A stretch of 6,584 bases of DNA from Nitrosopumilus sp. UBA526. Lineage in GTDB: Archaea > Thermoproteota > Nitrososphaeria > Nitrososphaerales > Nitrosopumilaceae. The translations under genes and the position numbers were made by a program. This document shows positions 1 to 5,716 of the stretch, piece after piece. The notes beneath the pieces are model-generated. The model worked only from the letters and a program-made list of their open reading frames with translations. It ran no database searches and was not told the origin of the DNA. The stretch's first letter is position 1, and the number at the start of each line of letters is the position of its first letter. Location of the stretch: positions 2,053 through 8,636 of the forward strand of contig DAXZ01000083.1 of NCBI GenBank assembly GCA_002506665.1. The letters are read 5' to 3'.

Positions 1-462
1 AAGCCCACAGTTGGCAGCTGGGGCAGATTAATCTCAAAACTAAATGACGCGGACGCCGCAGAGGGAATTATCCAGAGCCGAGAAAACATGTATCCAATTT
101 ATCAGGTGCATTATCTAGAAGAGTTTGTAAAGAGACCGCCTAGAGACATCAGAGCAATCATGGTAGGTGATGAGGTAGTTGCGGCAATTTATAGGACATC
201 AAACCACTGGAAGACAAATATGGCACTAGGGGGTGTGGCCAAACCATGCAAGGTTACAGCAGAGCTCGAGGAGATGTGTATTAAAGCAAAACATGCAGTT
301 AAAGGAGATATCGTAGGTGTAGACCTGATGGAAAGCCAAGACAAAGGACTAGTCGTACATGAGGTAAACAATACAACTGAATACAAAAACACCGTAAGGG
401 TGTGCAATGTGGATATTCCCTCACTAATGCTAGATTACGCGCTAGAGACAGTAAAGAATTGA
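1..462 (+). CDS. lysX: LysX, LysW-dependent ATP-grasp ligase (3' part only)
   Basis: This is the C-terminal 153 residues of a RimK-like ATP-grasp ligase; the reading frame is open from the first base, so the N-terminal part (roughly 125-130 residues, judged from the usual family length) lies outside the window. LysX joins alpha-aminoadipate through its amino group to the C-terminal glutamate of the carrier LysW, the committing step of archaeal lysine synthesis. Visible features are the glycine-rich ATP-binding segment KPTVGSWGR (residues 1-9 of this fragment), YRTSNHWKTN followed by GG (64-79), and the magnesium-binding acidic residues D108 (VGVDLM) and E121/N123 in HEVNNTTEYKN. The last stretch closely resembles the NxTxEFKN signature of LysX/ArgX. 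lysK follows 38 bases later, which supports the assignment. The homologue ArgX uses glutamate for arginine synthesis; from this fragment I cannot tell whether the enzyme uses one or both substrates. It is certainly this family; the exact substrate is inferred. Confidence 0.9.
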   Translation, partial: KPTVGSWGRLISKLNDADAAEGIIQSRENMYPIYQVHYLEEFVKRPPRDIRAIMVGDEVVAAIYRTSNHWKTNMALGGVAKPCKVTAELEEMCIKAKHAVKGDIVGVDLMESQDKGLVVHEVNNTTEYKNTVRVCNVDIPSLMLDYALETVKN

Positions 463-500
463 ACACCCATTTTACAGTTACACCGAGGTTTGCAGTAAAG

Positions 501-1586
501 ATGCTAGAAAAGGCACTAAAGTTGTACACCCCGTCACGGGATGAGAAATCAATGGCAGAGTTTTTAGCCGACAAATGCGATGACTTGGGTTTTGAGGACA
601 TTGAGATTGACGAGGTAGGCAACGTAATAGCAAAAAAGGGAACAGGTCGTCCAAGGATTATGTTGTGTGGGCACATGGATGTGGTGCCAGGCAGGGTAAG
701 GGTCAGGCGCGAAGGGGATGCCCTGTATGGCAGGGGGGCATCAGATGCAAAGGCACCATTAATGGCAATGTTGTTTGCAGCGGCGTCTGTGCAGAAAAAT
801 AACGGAACCGTAATCTTTGTCGGTGCAGTAGACGAGGAGGGAAATGCGACAGGAATCAAGAACCTAGTCAAAAAAGAGATGGACGTGGATTATGCAATAT
901 TTGGAGAGCCAAGTGGAATCAACAAAGTCACGATTGCATACAAGGGTAGGCTTGCAATAAATCTCAAGATAAGCGCGCCGGACAGCTCTCATGCAAGCGC
1001 ACCGTGGTTATCAAAGAACGCAATCCTAGAATCAGTCATATTTACCAGAGAACTCAAAAAAGAGCTAGAGGCAGGCCAAGATGAGAAGACGAGGGGAATG
1101 CAGCTGACTGTCACCATAACTGAGATAAAGGGAGGGACGAGTCACAATGTCACACCAAAGGACTGTGAGACCATATTTGATATAAGAATTCCAGTAGATA
1201 TGAACTGCAAGGTAATCGAGCAAAAGATTGCCACACTGGTCAAAGAGATATCGCAAAAGCGCGGTGTAGAGGCGTTTTATTCAATTCTTGATGAGACCGA
1301 ACCCTTTGAGGCGCCTCACAACTCCCTACTAGTTAGGGCATTTACCCTAGGGGCGATGGATGTAATAAATTCAAGACCATCCCTTATCAGAAAGACTGGA
1401 ACCGGAGACATGAATGTTCTTGGGAATCAGTGGGGAATTCCAGTTGTGACTTTTGGCCCAGGAGACCCCCATGAGGCACACACGATAGATGAAAAGGTCT
1501 CAGTTGACGAGTATCTCAAAGGAATAGAGATTCTCAAAAAGACACTACAGCACTTAAAAAGACTTTATGATAAAAAAAATCAATAA
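501..1586 (+). CDS. lysK: LysK, [LysW]-lysine/ornithine hydrolase (M20 metallopeptidase)
   Basis: A 361-residue M20-family zinc amidohydrolase that releases lysine from its carrier protein LysW, the final step of the alpha-aminoadipate/LysW pathway; in some archaea it also releases ornithine for arginine. Metal-binding and catalytic motifs are in the expected order: GHMDVVPG with H58 and D60, GRGASDAK with D82, DEEG with catalytic E112 and E113, GEPSG with E136, SSHAS with H164 in the dimerisation part, and GDPHEAHTIDE near the end with H327 as the late metal ligand. The length fits the family (about 350). I chose ATG 501 because MLEKALKLYTPSRDE matches the usual family N-terminus; the in-frame ATG at 402 would add 33 residues lying mostly inside lysX in another frame. 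A GAGG at 485-488 is a weak ribosome-binding candidate. Its stop overlaps the dphB start by one base (TAATG), implying co-translation. Confidence 0.9.
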   Translation: MLEKALKLYTPSRDEKSMAEFLADKCDDLGFEDIEIDEVGNVIAKKGTGRPRIMLCGHMDVVPGRVRVRREGDALYGRGASDAKAPLMAMLFAAASVQKNNGTVIFVGAVDEEGNATGIKNLVKKEMDVDYAIFGEPSGINKVTIAYKGRLAINLKISAPDSSHASAPWLSKNAILESVIFTRELKKELEAGQDEKTRGMQLTVTITEIKGGTSHNVTPKDCETIFDIRIPVDMNCKVIEQKIATLVKEISQKRGVEAFYSILDETEPFEAPHNSLLVRAFTLGAMDVINSRPSLIRKTGTGDMNVLGNQWGIPVVTFGPGDPHEAHTIDEKVSVDEYLKGIEILKKTLQHLKRLYDKKNQ

Positions 1587-2623
1587 TGCTGTGGTTTGTA
1601 GGGCTGGGAATTTCTGGATTCAGATCAATTCCTAGCGAGGCGCTAGATGTCTTGGCAAAAGCAGACATCGTTTACCTGGAATGCTTTACTAGTCCGATAA
1701 ATAATGCAGATTTGCAAGACATAAAGCAAGCAACAAAGGGCGAGTTCAGAGTAGCAAGGCGATGGCTGGTCGAGGACGGCGGCGAGATACTAGAGAATGC
1801 AAAAAAAAGAGACGTGGCACTGTTAGTATATGGAGATCCATACATTGCAACTACACATACTGAACTAAGGACAAGGGCGGCGGCAGAGAACATAGAGACC
1901 CGTTCCATACATGCATCTTCATCATTGACGTCAATGGTTGGAGAGTGTGGTTTGCATTTTTACAAGGTCGGACGAGTGGCCACCATAATGAGCGATGTAA
2001 AATCACATCAAAGCCCATATTACATTACATATAACAACATAGTACGTGGAGATCACACGGTATTGTTCTTGGAGTATGATCAAAGCAAGGACTTTTTTCT
2101 AGACCCAGGAGATGCATTAAACGCACTCTTGGAGACAGAGAAAGGACAGAGAAGAAAAGTTATCTGCCAGTCCACATATGTCATAGTCGCATCAAGGATA
2201 GGGTTTAGTAATTCGAGTATAGTCTCAGGGCAGATATCAAGTTTGATGGAGCGGGATTTTGGAGAACCGCCACACACAATAATTATTCCTGGAAGTCTGC
2301 ACTTTACAGAATCAGATGCGTTAAAGAGATTTAGCATGTGTGTTGATGAGCCAATAGATAATACCAAAAAAACAGCAAAGATCTCAGTACAGATGATAAA
2401 GAGATACGCCCCGATGGTCAGAGAAACACTAGAGGAGATAAAGCCGCTATACAAAGACCAGAAAGAGTTTCAGGTAATCTTGGAGAATGCAGAGTTGTAT
2501 GTAAGGGATGCTGAAAAGTCACTTGAGGAGGGTCAAGACGAGGTGGCAATACTAGATATAGGATATGCCGATGGCCTAGTTGATGCATTGCGGCAAGCAA
2601 AAGGCCTCAAACCAAAGATGTAG
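1586..2623 (+). CDS. dphB: Diphthine synthase (Dph5) with C-terminal DUF357-like extension
   Basis: An AdoMet-dependent methyltransferase of the tetrapyrrole-methylase fold that trimethylates the modified histidine of translation elongation factor 2 during diphthamide synthesis. The catalytic part spans about residues 1-255. It starts MLWFVGLGISG, followed by VYGDPYIATTH (81-91), the AdoMet-contacting IHASSSLTSMVGECGLHFY region (108-126) and PGSLHFTESDAL (235-245), all typical of archaeal DphB. Archaeal DphB is normally about 260 residues, whereas this protein has 345. The extra 80-90 residues (about 264-342) are helical and contain AELYVRDAEKSLEEGQ and IGYADGLVDALRQAKGL, which resembles the archaeal domain of unknown function DUF357 (DAxxFxxxGdxxxAxaxxxYAxGwLDA pattern, recalled from the family). 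There is no clear Shine-Dalgarno; the start overlaps the lysK stop, so translation is probably coupled. The enzyme identity is secure; the DUF357 assignment is by pattern recognition. Confidence 0.92.
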   Translation: MLWFVGLGISGFRSIPSEALDVLAKADIVYLECFTSPINNADLQDIKQATKGEFRVARRWLVEDGGEILENAKKRDVALLVYGDPYIATTHTELRTRAAAENIETRSIHASSSLTSMVGECGLHFYKVGRVATIMSDVKSHQSPYYITYNNIVRGDHTVLFLEYDQSKDFFLDPGDALNALLETEKGQRRKVICQSTYVIVASRIGFSNSSIVSGQISSLMERDFGEPPHTIIIPGSLHFTESDALKRFSMCVDEPIDNTKKTAKISVQMIKRYAPMVRETLEEIKPLYKDQKEFQVILENAELYVRDAEKSLEEGQDEVAILDIGYADGLVDALRQAKGLKPKM

Positions 2624-2655
2624 TTAAAGGGGGGGGCTCAGAGACGAGAGATACA

Positions 2656-3273
2656 ATGAAACCAAGTGAAAAGGCCATACTGTGTATGATGTATGTGTGT
2701 GAGATTCAAAAGAGAGATGTACTAGAGGCAATCAAGAAAAAGAGTATGCACACAGAGAGCATCATCAACTCAGAGATTGACAGGTTAGTCAAATCAAAGC
2801 TGGTAAATGAAGATAGAAATACCCTAACAGATATTGGCAGGGATTCAGTACGTGTCGTACTAGCAGGAGGGGTATTTGATATCATTCATCCGGGACATAT
2901 CCACACACTAAATGCCGCAAAAAAGTTGGGGGATGTCCTAGCAGTGGTAGTAGCTACTGATGAGACGGCAGTCAAGATGAAGAAGAAGAGGCCGCTTCAC
3001 ACACAAGAACAGAGACAAGAGCTAGTCAATTCCCTCTCAATGGTAGATCTCTGTCTTGTTGGACAAGAAGGCGACATATTCAAGACTGTAAATCGTGTTA
3101 GGCCGCAGATAATCGCACTGGGGTATGATCAGATTCATCAAGAAAAGTTTATCGTCGAGGGGTGCAAAGAGATAGCCCTTGATGCCAGAGTTGCAAGGCT
3201 ACAGTCCCCAATTCCCGAAAGATCCAGCTCAGATATTCAAAGAGAGTACGGGGAGTCCATTCATGGAATCTAA
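2656..3273 (+). CDS. ribL: Archaeal FAD synthetase (RibL-type cytidylyltransferase fold) with N-terminal winged helix
   Basis: A 205-residue two-part protein. Residues about 64-205 form a nucleotidyltransferase of the cytidylyltransferase-like family: VVLAGGVFDIIHPGHIHTL with the HxGH-type motif H78-P-G-H81, RPLHTQEQR (112-120), LGYDQ (155-159) and ERSSSDI (188-194) where the family has its final phosphate-binding motif. This resembles Methanocaldococcus RibL (FAD synthetase, about 150 residues), which transfers AMP from ATP to FMN. The convergent neighbour is riboflavin kinase, the preceding step, which supports this role over glycerol-3-phosphate cytidylyltransferase. Residues 1-63 are an added winged-helix-like domain (SEKAILCMMYVCEIQKRDVL, then IDRLVKSKLVNEDRNTLTDIGRDSV with the typical 'L-T-x-x-G' wing), suggesting DNA binding. 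The gene starts 32 bases after dphB with no strong Shine-Dalgarno. Its TAA overlaps the stop of the opposite gene. The enzymatic class is sure; the FAD role is likely; the regulatory role is inferred. Confidence 0.82.
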   Translation: MKPSEKAILCMMYVCEIQKRDVLEAIKKKSMHTESIINSEIDRLVKSKLVNEDRNTLTDIGRDSVRVVLAGGVFDIIHPGHIHTLNAAKKLGDVLAVVVATDETAVKMKKKRPLHTQEQRQELVNSLSMVDLCLVGQEGDIFKTVNRVRPQIIALGYDQIHQEKFIVEGCKEIALDARVARLQSPIPERSSSDIQREYGESIHGI

Positions 3274-3953
3274 GAGTTTATGGGAATTGTAATTGAGACC
3301 TTGGAGCCGTCCCTTATCTTGGCCGCATCCCTCAGACAGTGTTTTGAGATAAGCTCTACAATAGAGTCGTCATGATGTGTGCGTTCAAGGATTATCAGTT
3401 CACAGTCTATGGAATCATCAAGTTTTGCGTTAAAGCACCTGACCCATCCAAAGGTTCGTTTTTTGTCAGAAAAGCTCTTTATCTTTATGCCATCCAGGGT
3501 TTCAAACTGCTTGACTAGTTCTTGGTGAATTCTTTGGTCTAGCCTGACATTAAGGGTGCCAGGATATGGGACATAGCCAATCTTTGATTGAAACTGTTTC
3601 GTGTACCCCCGTAGTCCCATATAGTATGCCCCCTCACCCATGCCAGAGACCAGCGTACCACAAAGCTTGACATATGAGGGAGAAGAATCAAGGCTTTTTT
3701 GCAAGACCGATGAGATCTTTACCATCTCAGAGAACCCCCGCGGGGTAATTTTAACAGAGATGTTTCTTTGGCTAATTATTCTCTCAATAAACCGGTTTTG
3801 TTCTAGTTCAAGGAGGTGTTTTGATGCTGCCTGTTGGGATCTCTTTATGTTTTTTCCAAGCGAAGCAGTAGTTATGGTGACATAGTTGTATTTTGCCCCT
3901 TTTGAGAGCAGATAGGAGAGAGTTAGGATATGCTGAATCTTTAGCTCTGACAT
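3270..3953 (-). CDS. ribK: CTP-dependent riboflavin kinase with N-terminal HTH (RbkR-type)
   Basis: A 227-residue fusion of a winged helix-turn-helix and an archaeal CTP-dependent riboflavin kinase (formerly DUF120), which makes FMN from riboflavin and CTP. Residues 1-85 look like a MarR-like DNA-binding domain: helices around 5-20, a recognition segment GKNIKRSQQAASKHLLELEQ (33-52), a strand pair RIISQRNISVKIT and TPRGF at the wing. The kinase part (about 94-223) shows GTLVSGMGEGAYYMG (99-113), the hallmark GYVPYPGTLNVRLD (126-139), FGWVRCF (168-174) and LERTHHDDSIVELIS (189-203). Fusions of this architecture are known as RbkR, a bifunctional transcription regulator of riboflavin genes described in several archaeal groups, so DNA binding is a reasonable inference here. 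The start lies 5 bases downstream of the dnaG stop, so it is probably co-transcribed with dnaG. The stop TAG overlaps the ribL TAA on the other strand. Confidence 0.88.
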   Translation of the reverse strand: MSELKIQHILTLSYLLSKGAKYNYVTITTASLGKNIKRSQQAASKHLLELEQNRFIERIISQRNISVKITPRGFSEMVKISSVLQKSLDSSPSYVKLCGTLVSGMGEGAYYMGLRGYTKQFQSKIGYVPYPGTLNVRLDQRIHQELVKQFETLDGIKIKSFSDKKRTFGWVRCFNAKLDDSIDCELIILERTHHDDSIVELISKHCLRDAAKIRDGSKVSITIPINS

Positions 3954-3958
3954 TTATT

Positions 3959-5101
3959 TCAAGATATTCCCAGGTCACCAAATGTCTTTAGTGTCATTTC
4001 ATAAGAGTTTGACAGCTTTGCAACCCTGTGTCCAATGATGCATTCAACATCAGCGTTTTTGGCACCCTCCAAAAGTCTCTGCGTTATGATTCCGTCAAGC
4101 AGAAGGTATTTGATGCCAGATTGGGACGAGAGTTTGCTAACTACCTCACTAATTGGAACCCTAAAGACCTCGCCGAGTTCGGCGTCTAGTGCCACAGTCT
4201 CTAGTGTCTCATTTAGATTTGGAAATATTTTTGATGCCATCTCTGCAACAGGCTTGTCATCTTTGCTCTTTAGTTCTGGGGCAGTCTTGCCAGACTTTAT
4301 CTCATCGGCAACGGGGCGTAGAATTTCATCAATTCTCTGCGGAGTTAGTTCCTCGACTTCGACGCCCACATCTGCCTGAAGTTCATAGTCTAGTGTAACC
4401 ATGGATTTGAGTTCCCTGAGAATGAATCCGCCTGATCTGTCACCGTCAAGAAATGCAACAACTGTATCTTTCGAGTTGCACATCTCTTTGATGGATTCGT
4501 CAATCTTTGCGCCCTCAATTGCAAGTGCGTTGTCATACCCAGCCCTAAGAAGGTTGATAACATCTGCCCTTCCCTCAACTAGAATTATCCAGTCAGAATC
4601 AAAGACGCCAGAACTGCATGTCAGTTTTGATGCGCCATAGGTTGTTAGCTTTCCAGCGTCGCCCTGGTGCACGTCATTTAGCATGGTTTCACCCTCGCTG
4701 ACAGTTTTAGTTGCCCATTTTTGCTTGATCTCTTTTGCGCGTTTTACAATCTCGTCTTTTTTGGCAGCCCTGACATCATCAATAGAGACCAGCTTGAACA
4801 CACAGTCAAACGGACCTACCTTGTCAATGCTCTCAATGCTGGCTGCAATTAATGCACAGGTATCAATGTCTGTGCTCATTGGAATCAAGACATCACCATT
4901 TGTGGTGTTTTGTGTAGATTTTGCATCTACTTCAATGCGGCCTACTTTAGAGACTCGTTGCAGCTCGTTTAGATTCATCTCTGGGCCCAACAGTCCTTCT
5001 GTTTGGCCAAAGATGGCTCCGATTATATCTGCTCTTTCAACAAGTCCATCGACTTCATAGGAAAGTTTAACGTGATACTTGACAATTCCTGATTGAGGCA
5101 T
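3959..5101 (-). CDS. dnaG: Archaeal DnaG (Toprim primase-like, exosome-associated)
   Basis: A 380-residue bacterial-type primase homologue of archaea. The N-terminal region (1-165) begins MPQSGIVKYHVKLSYEVDG and includes GAIFGQTEGLLG (28-39), typical of archaeal DnaG. The Toprim domain follows: WIILVEGRADVINLL (171-185) with E176 as the conserved acidic residue, then VVAFLDGDRSGG (214-225) with D219 and D221 as the DxD metal pair. All Toprim acidic residues are present, so it is not visibly degraded. The remaining third (about 250-380) contains a helical region and ends with an archaeal C-terminal domain (IKYLLLDGIITQRLL, GHRVAKLS). In archaea DnaG is a stable exosome subunit that favours poly(A)-rich RNA, and primase activity has been shown for some members; either role is possible here. 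Slightly shorter than many homologues (about 400). It is followed after 5 bases by ribK. A GGGAG lies 11 bases before the start. Confidence 0.93.
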   Translation of the reverse strand: MPQSGIVKYHVKLSYEVDGLVERADIIGAIFGQTEGLLGPEMNLNELQRVSKVGRIEVDAKSTQNTTNGDVLIPMSTDIDTCALIAASIESIDKVGPFDCVFKLVSIDDVRAAKKDEIVKRAKEIKQKWATKTVSEGETMLNDVHQGDAGKLTTYGASKLTCSSGVFDSDWIILVEGRADVINLLRAGYDNALAIEGAKIDESIKEMCNSKDTVVAFLDGDRSGGFILRELKSMVTLDYELQADVGVEVEELTPQRIDEILRPVADEIKSGKTAPELKSKDDKPVAEMASKIFPNLNETLETVALDAELGEVFRVPISEVVSKLSSQSGIKYLLLDGIITQRLLEGAKNADVECIIGHRVAKLSNSYEMTLKTFGDLGIS

Positions 5102-5104
5102 AAA

Positions 5105-5200
5105 CTATTCATCTCCCTTATTATCATAATTTAGGTTTTTATCTAGGATATATGAGGGTATCGCAAAAATCATGGCAATAATATAGAAAATACTAGCCAT
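5105..5200 (-). CDS. Possible 31-residue single-span membrane peptide upstream of dnaG
   Basis: An unrecognised small open reading frame between the iron-sulfur carrier gene and dnaG. The predicted peptide is hydrophobic at residues 2-18 (ASIFYIIAMIFAIPSYI), enough for one membrane span, followed by a hydrophilic tail LDKNLNYDNKGDE. Its TAG stop ends 3 bases before the dnaG ATG, and the GGGAG that could serve dnaG lies within its last codons, a layout expected for translational coupling. An AT-rich box (5223-5230) sits 23-30 bases upstream of its ATG, the same distance as for the two upstream genes, which fits a leaderless start. No Shine-Dalgarno is present and no GTG/TTG start lies in frame upstream. 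Against it, any AT-rich intergenic stretch encodes hydrophobic residues by chance, so without conservation this remains a candidate. Function unknown. Confidence 0.38.
   Translation of the reverse strand: MASIFYIIAMIFAIPSYILDKNLNYDNKGDE
5113..5117 (-). promoter_or_regulatory. Shine-Dalgarno candidate for dnaG
   Basis: The minus strand reads GGGAG here, 11 bases before the dnaG ATG. This is the clearest ribosome-binding candidate in the window; most other genes have none. The spacing is slightly long. It falls inside the final codons of the small ORF that ends just before dnaG, consistent with coupling. An alternative reading is that dnaG is transcribed from the AT-rich box at 5121-5133 as a leaderless message, in which case this motif would not be in the transcript. 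Confidence 0.45.
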
Positions 5201-5222
5201 TATGGCAACCAGTCTAGAAATG

Positions 5223-5230
5223 AAAAATAA
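5223..5230 (-). promoter_or_regulatory. AT-rich box: TATA candidate for the small ORF/dnaG unit, or T-rich terminator
   Basis: The minus strand reads TTATTTTT, 23-30 bases upstream of the ATG of the 31-residue ORF, where an archaeal TATA box would give a leaderless transcript. The same T-run comes 11 bases after the stop of the iron-sulfur carrier gene and could equally act as an archaeal oligo-T terminator for it. The two roles cannot be separated by sequence alone. Confidence 0.35.
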
Positions 5231-5241
5231 TGAATGTTTGC

Positions 5242-5592
5242 TTATTCGGTGCTAAAGGAGTGACCGCAGGAACATGATTTTGTTACGTTTGGATTGTTGA
5301 TTTTAAATCCAGATCCCATCAGGCTTTCAATATAGTCCACGTTTGCACCTTGTAGATGATCAACGCTATAACTGTCAACTAGGAGTTTGACTCCGTTTTC
5401 GTTCAAGACAAGATCATCTTCTTCAGGTGCTTTCTCAAAGCCCATCCCATAAGATAGACCAGAACAGCCTCCACCCTGAACATAAACTCGAAGATATTCA
5501 GGCGATTCAGCCTCTTCTTTCATGAACTCTTTGATCTTTTCAGCTGCTTTAGTTGTAACTGTGACCAACTTTTGTGTCTGCTCGGTTGCCAT
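5242..5592 (-). CDS. A-type iron-sulfur cluster carrier (HesB/IscA/ErpA family)
   Basis: A 116-residue protein of the HesB/IscA family, the usual length. These proteins carry [2Fe-2S] or [4Fe-4S] clusters and deliver them to client enzymes in the cytoplasm. All three conserved cluster-binding cysteines are present: C43 in GGGCSGLSYGMGF and C107/C109 in the C-terminal SCSCGHSF. The family core from about residue 8 (KLVTVTTKAAEKIKEFM) through GVKLLVDSYSVDHLQGANVDYIESLMGSGFKINNPN is intact. The ATG at 5592 is preceded by a TATA-like box 21-30 bases upstream and no Shine-Dalgarno, suggesting a leaderless message. It lies between the hydratase and dnaG with promoters or T-runs on each side, so it is probably transcribed alone. 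Whether it corresponds to IscA, ErpA or SufA cannot be decided from sequence, so no symbol is given. Confidence 0.93.
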   Translation of the reverse strand: MATEQTQKLVTVTTKAAEKIKEFMKEEAESPEYLRVYVQGGGCSGLSYGMGFEKAPEEDDLVLNENGVKLLVDSYSVDHLQGANVDYIESLMGSGFKINNPNVTKSCSCGHSFSTE

Positions 5593-5612
5593 TATAAAGG
5601 AAAAAGGCTTGA

Positions 5613-5622
5613 ATTATAATAA
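5613..5622 (-). promoter_or_regulatory. TATA-box candidate for the iron-sulfur carrier gene
   Basis: The minus strand reads TTATTATAAT's core TTATAAT (5613-5619) within an AT-only stretch, 21-30 bases before the ATG at 5592. This is the spacing of an archaeal TATA box relative to the transcription start, so the transcript would begin at or within a few bases of the ATG (leaderless). No Shine-Dalgarno is seen between box and start, which agrees. Confidence 0.5.
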
Positions 5623-5716
5623 TCTTTTCCCACAAAACATAGGGTATTATCCAAAATCGGGGTTTTTGTAGCATAATTACGAGCATAACAGAGATACAAT
5701 GGGAAGGGGGTGGGGA

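Noticed and set aside
402..500. Upstream in-frame ATG that would extend LysK by 33 residues
   Set aside because: The added residues are not family-like and mostly overlap lysX in another frame; MLEKALKLYTPS at 501 matches the normal start.
299..871. A 190-codon open frame on the minus strand across lysX/lysK
   Set aside because: It lies opposite two well-recognised genes, its translation is low-complexity (Ser/Pro/Leu-rich) with no family resemblance, and it spans their junction; it is a shadow of the real genes.
3736..3745. Perfect palindrome CCCCGCGGGG
   Set aside because: It lies inside the ribK coding region and encodes Pro-Arg-Gly at the wing of the HTH; one isolated occurrence, with no partner site, is not enough to call an operator.
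4683..5060. A 125-codon plus-strand open frame opposite dnaG
   Set aside because: It is antisense to dnaG with a serine-rich composition typical of antisense frames; the dnaG motifs are on the minus strand.
5646..5671. Short hairpin CAAAA-loop-TTTTG between the hydratase and the iron-sulfur carrier gene
   Set aside because: The stem is only five weak pairs and lacks a following T-run on the transcribed strand, so it is not a convincing terminator.
5551..5686. A roughly 45-codon minus-strand ORF starting at 5686 and running into the iron-sulfur carrier gene
   Set aside because: It would overlap the start of a certain gene in another frame, has no ribosome-binding site and looks like translated promoter DNA.
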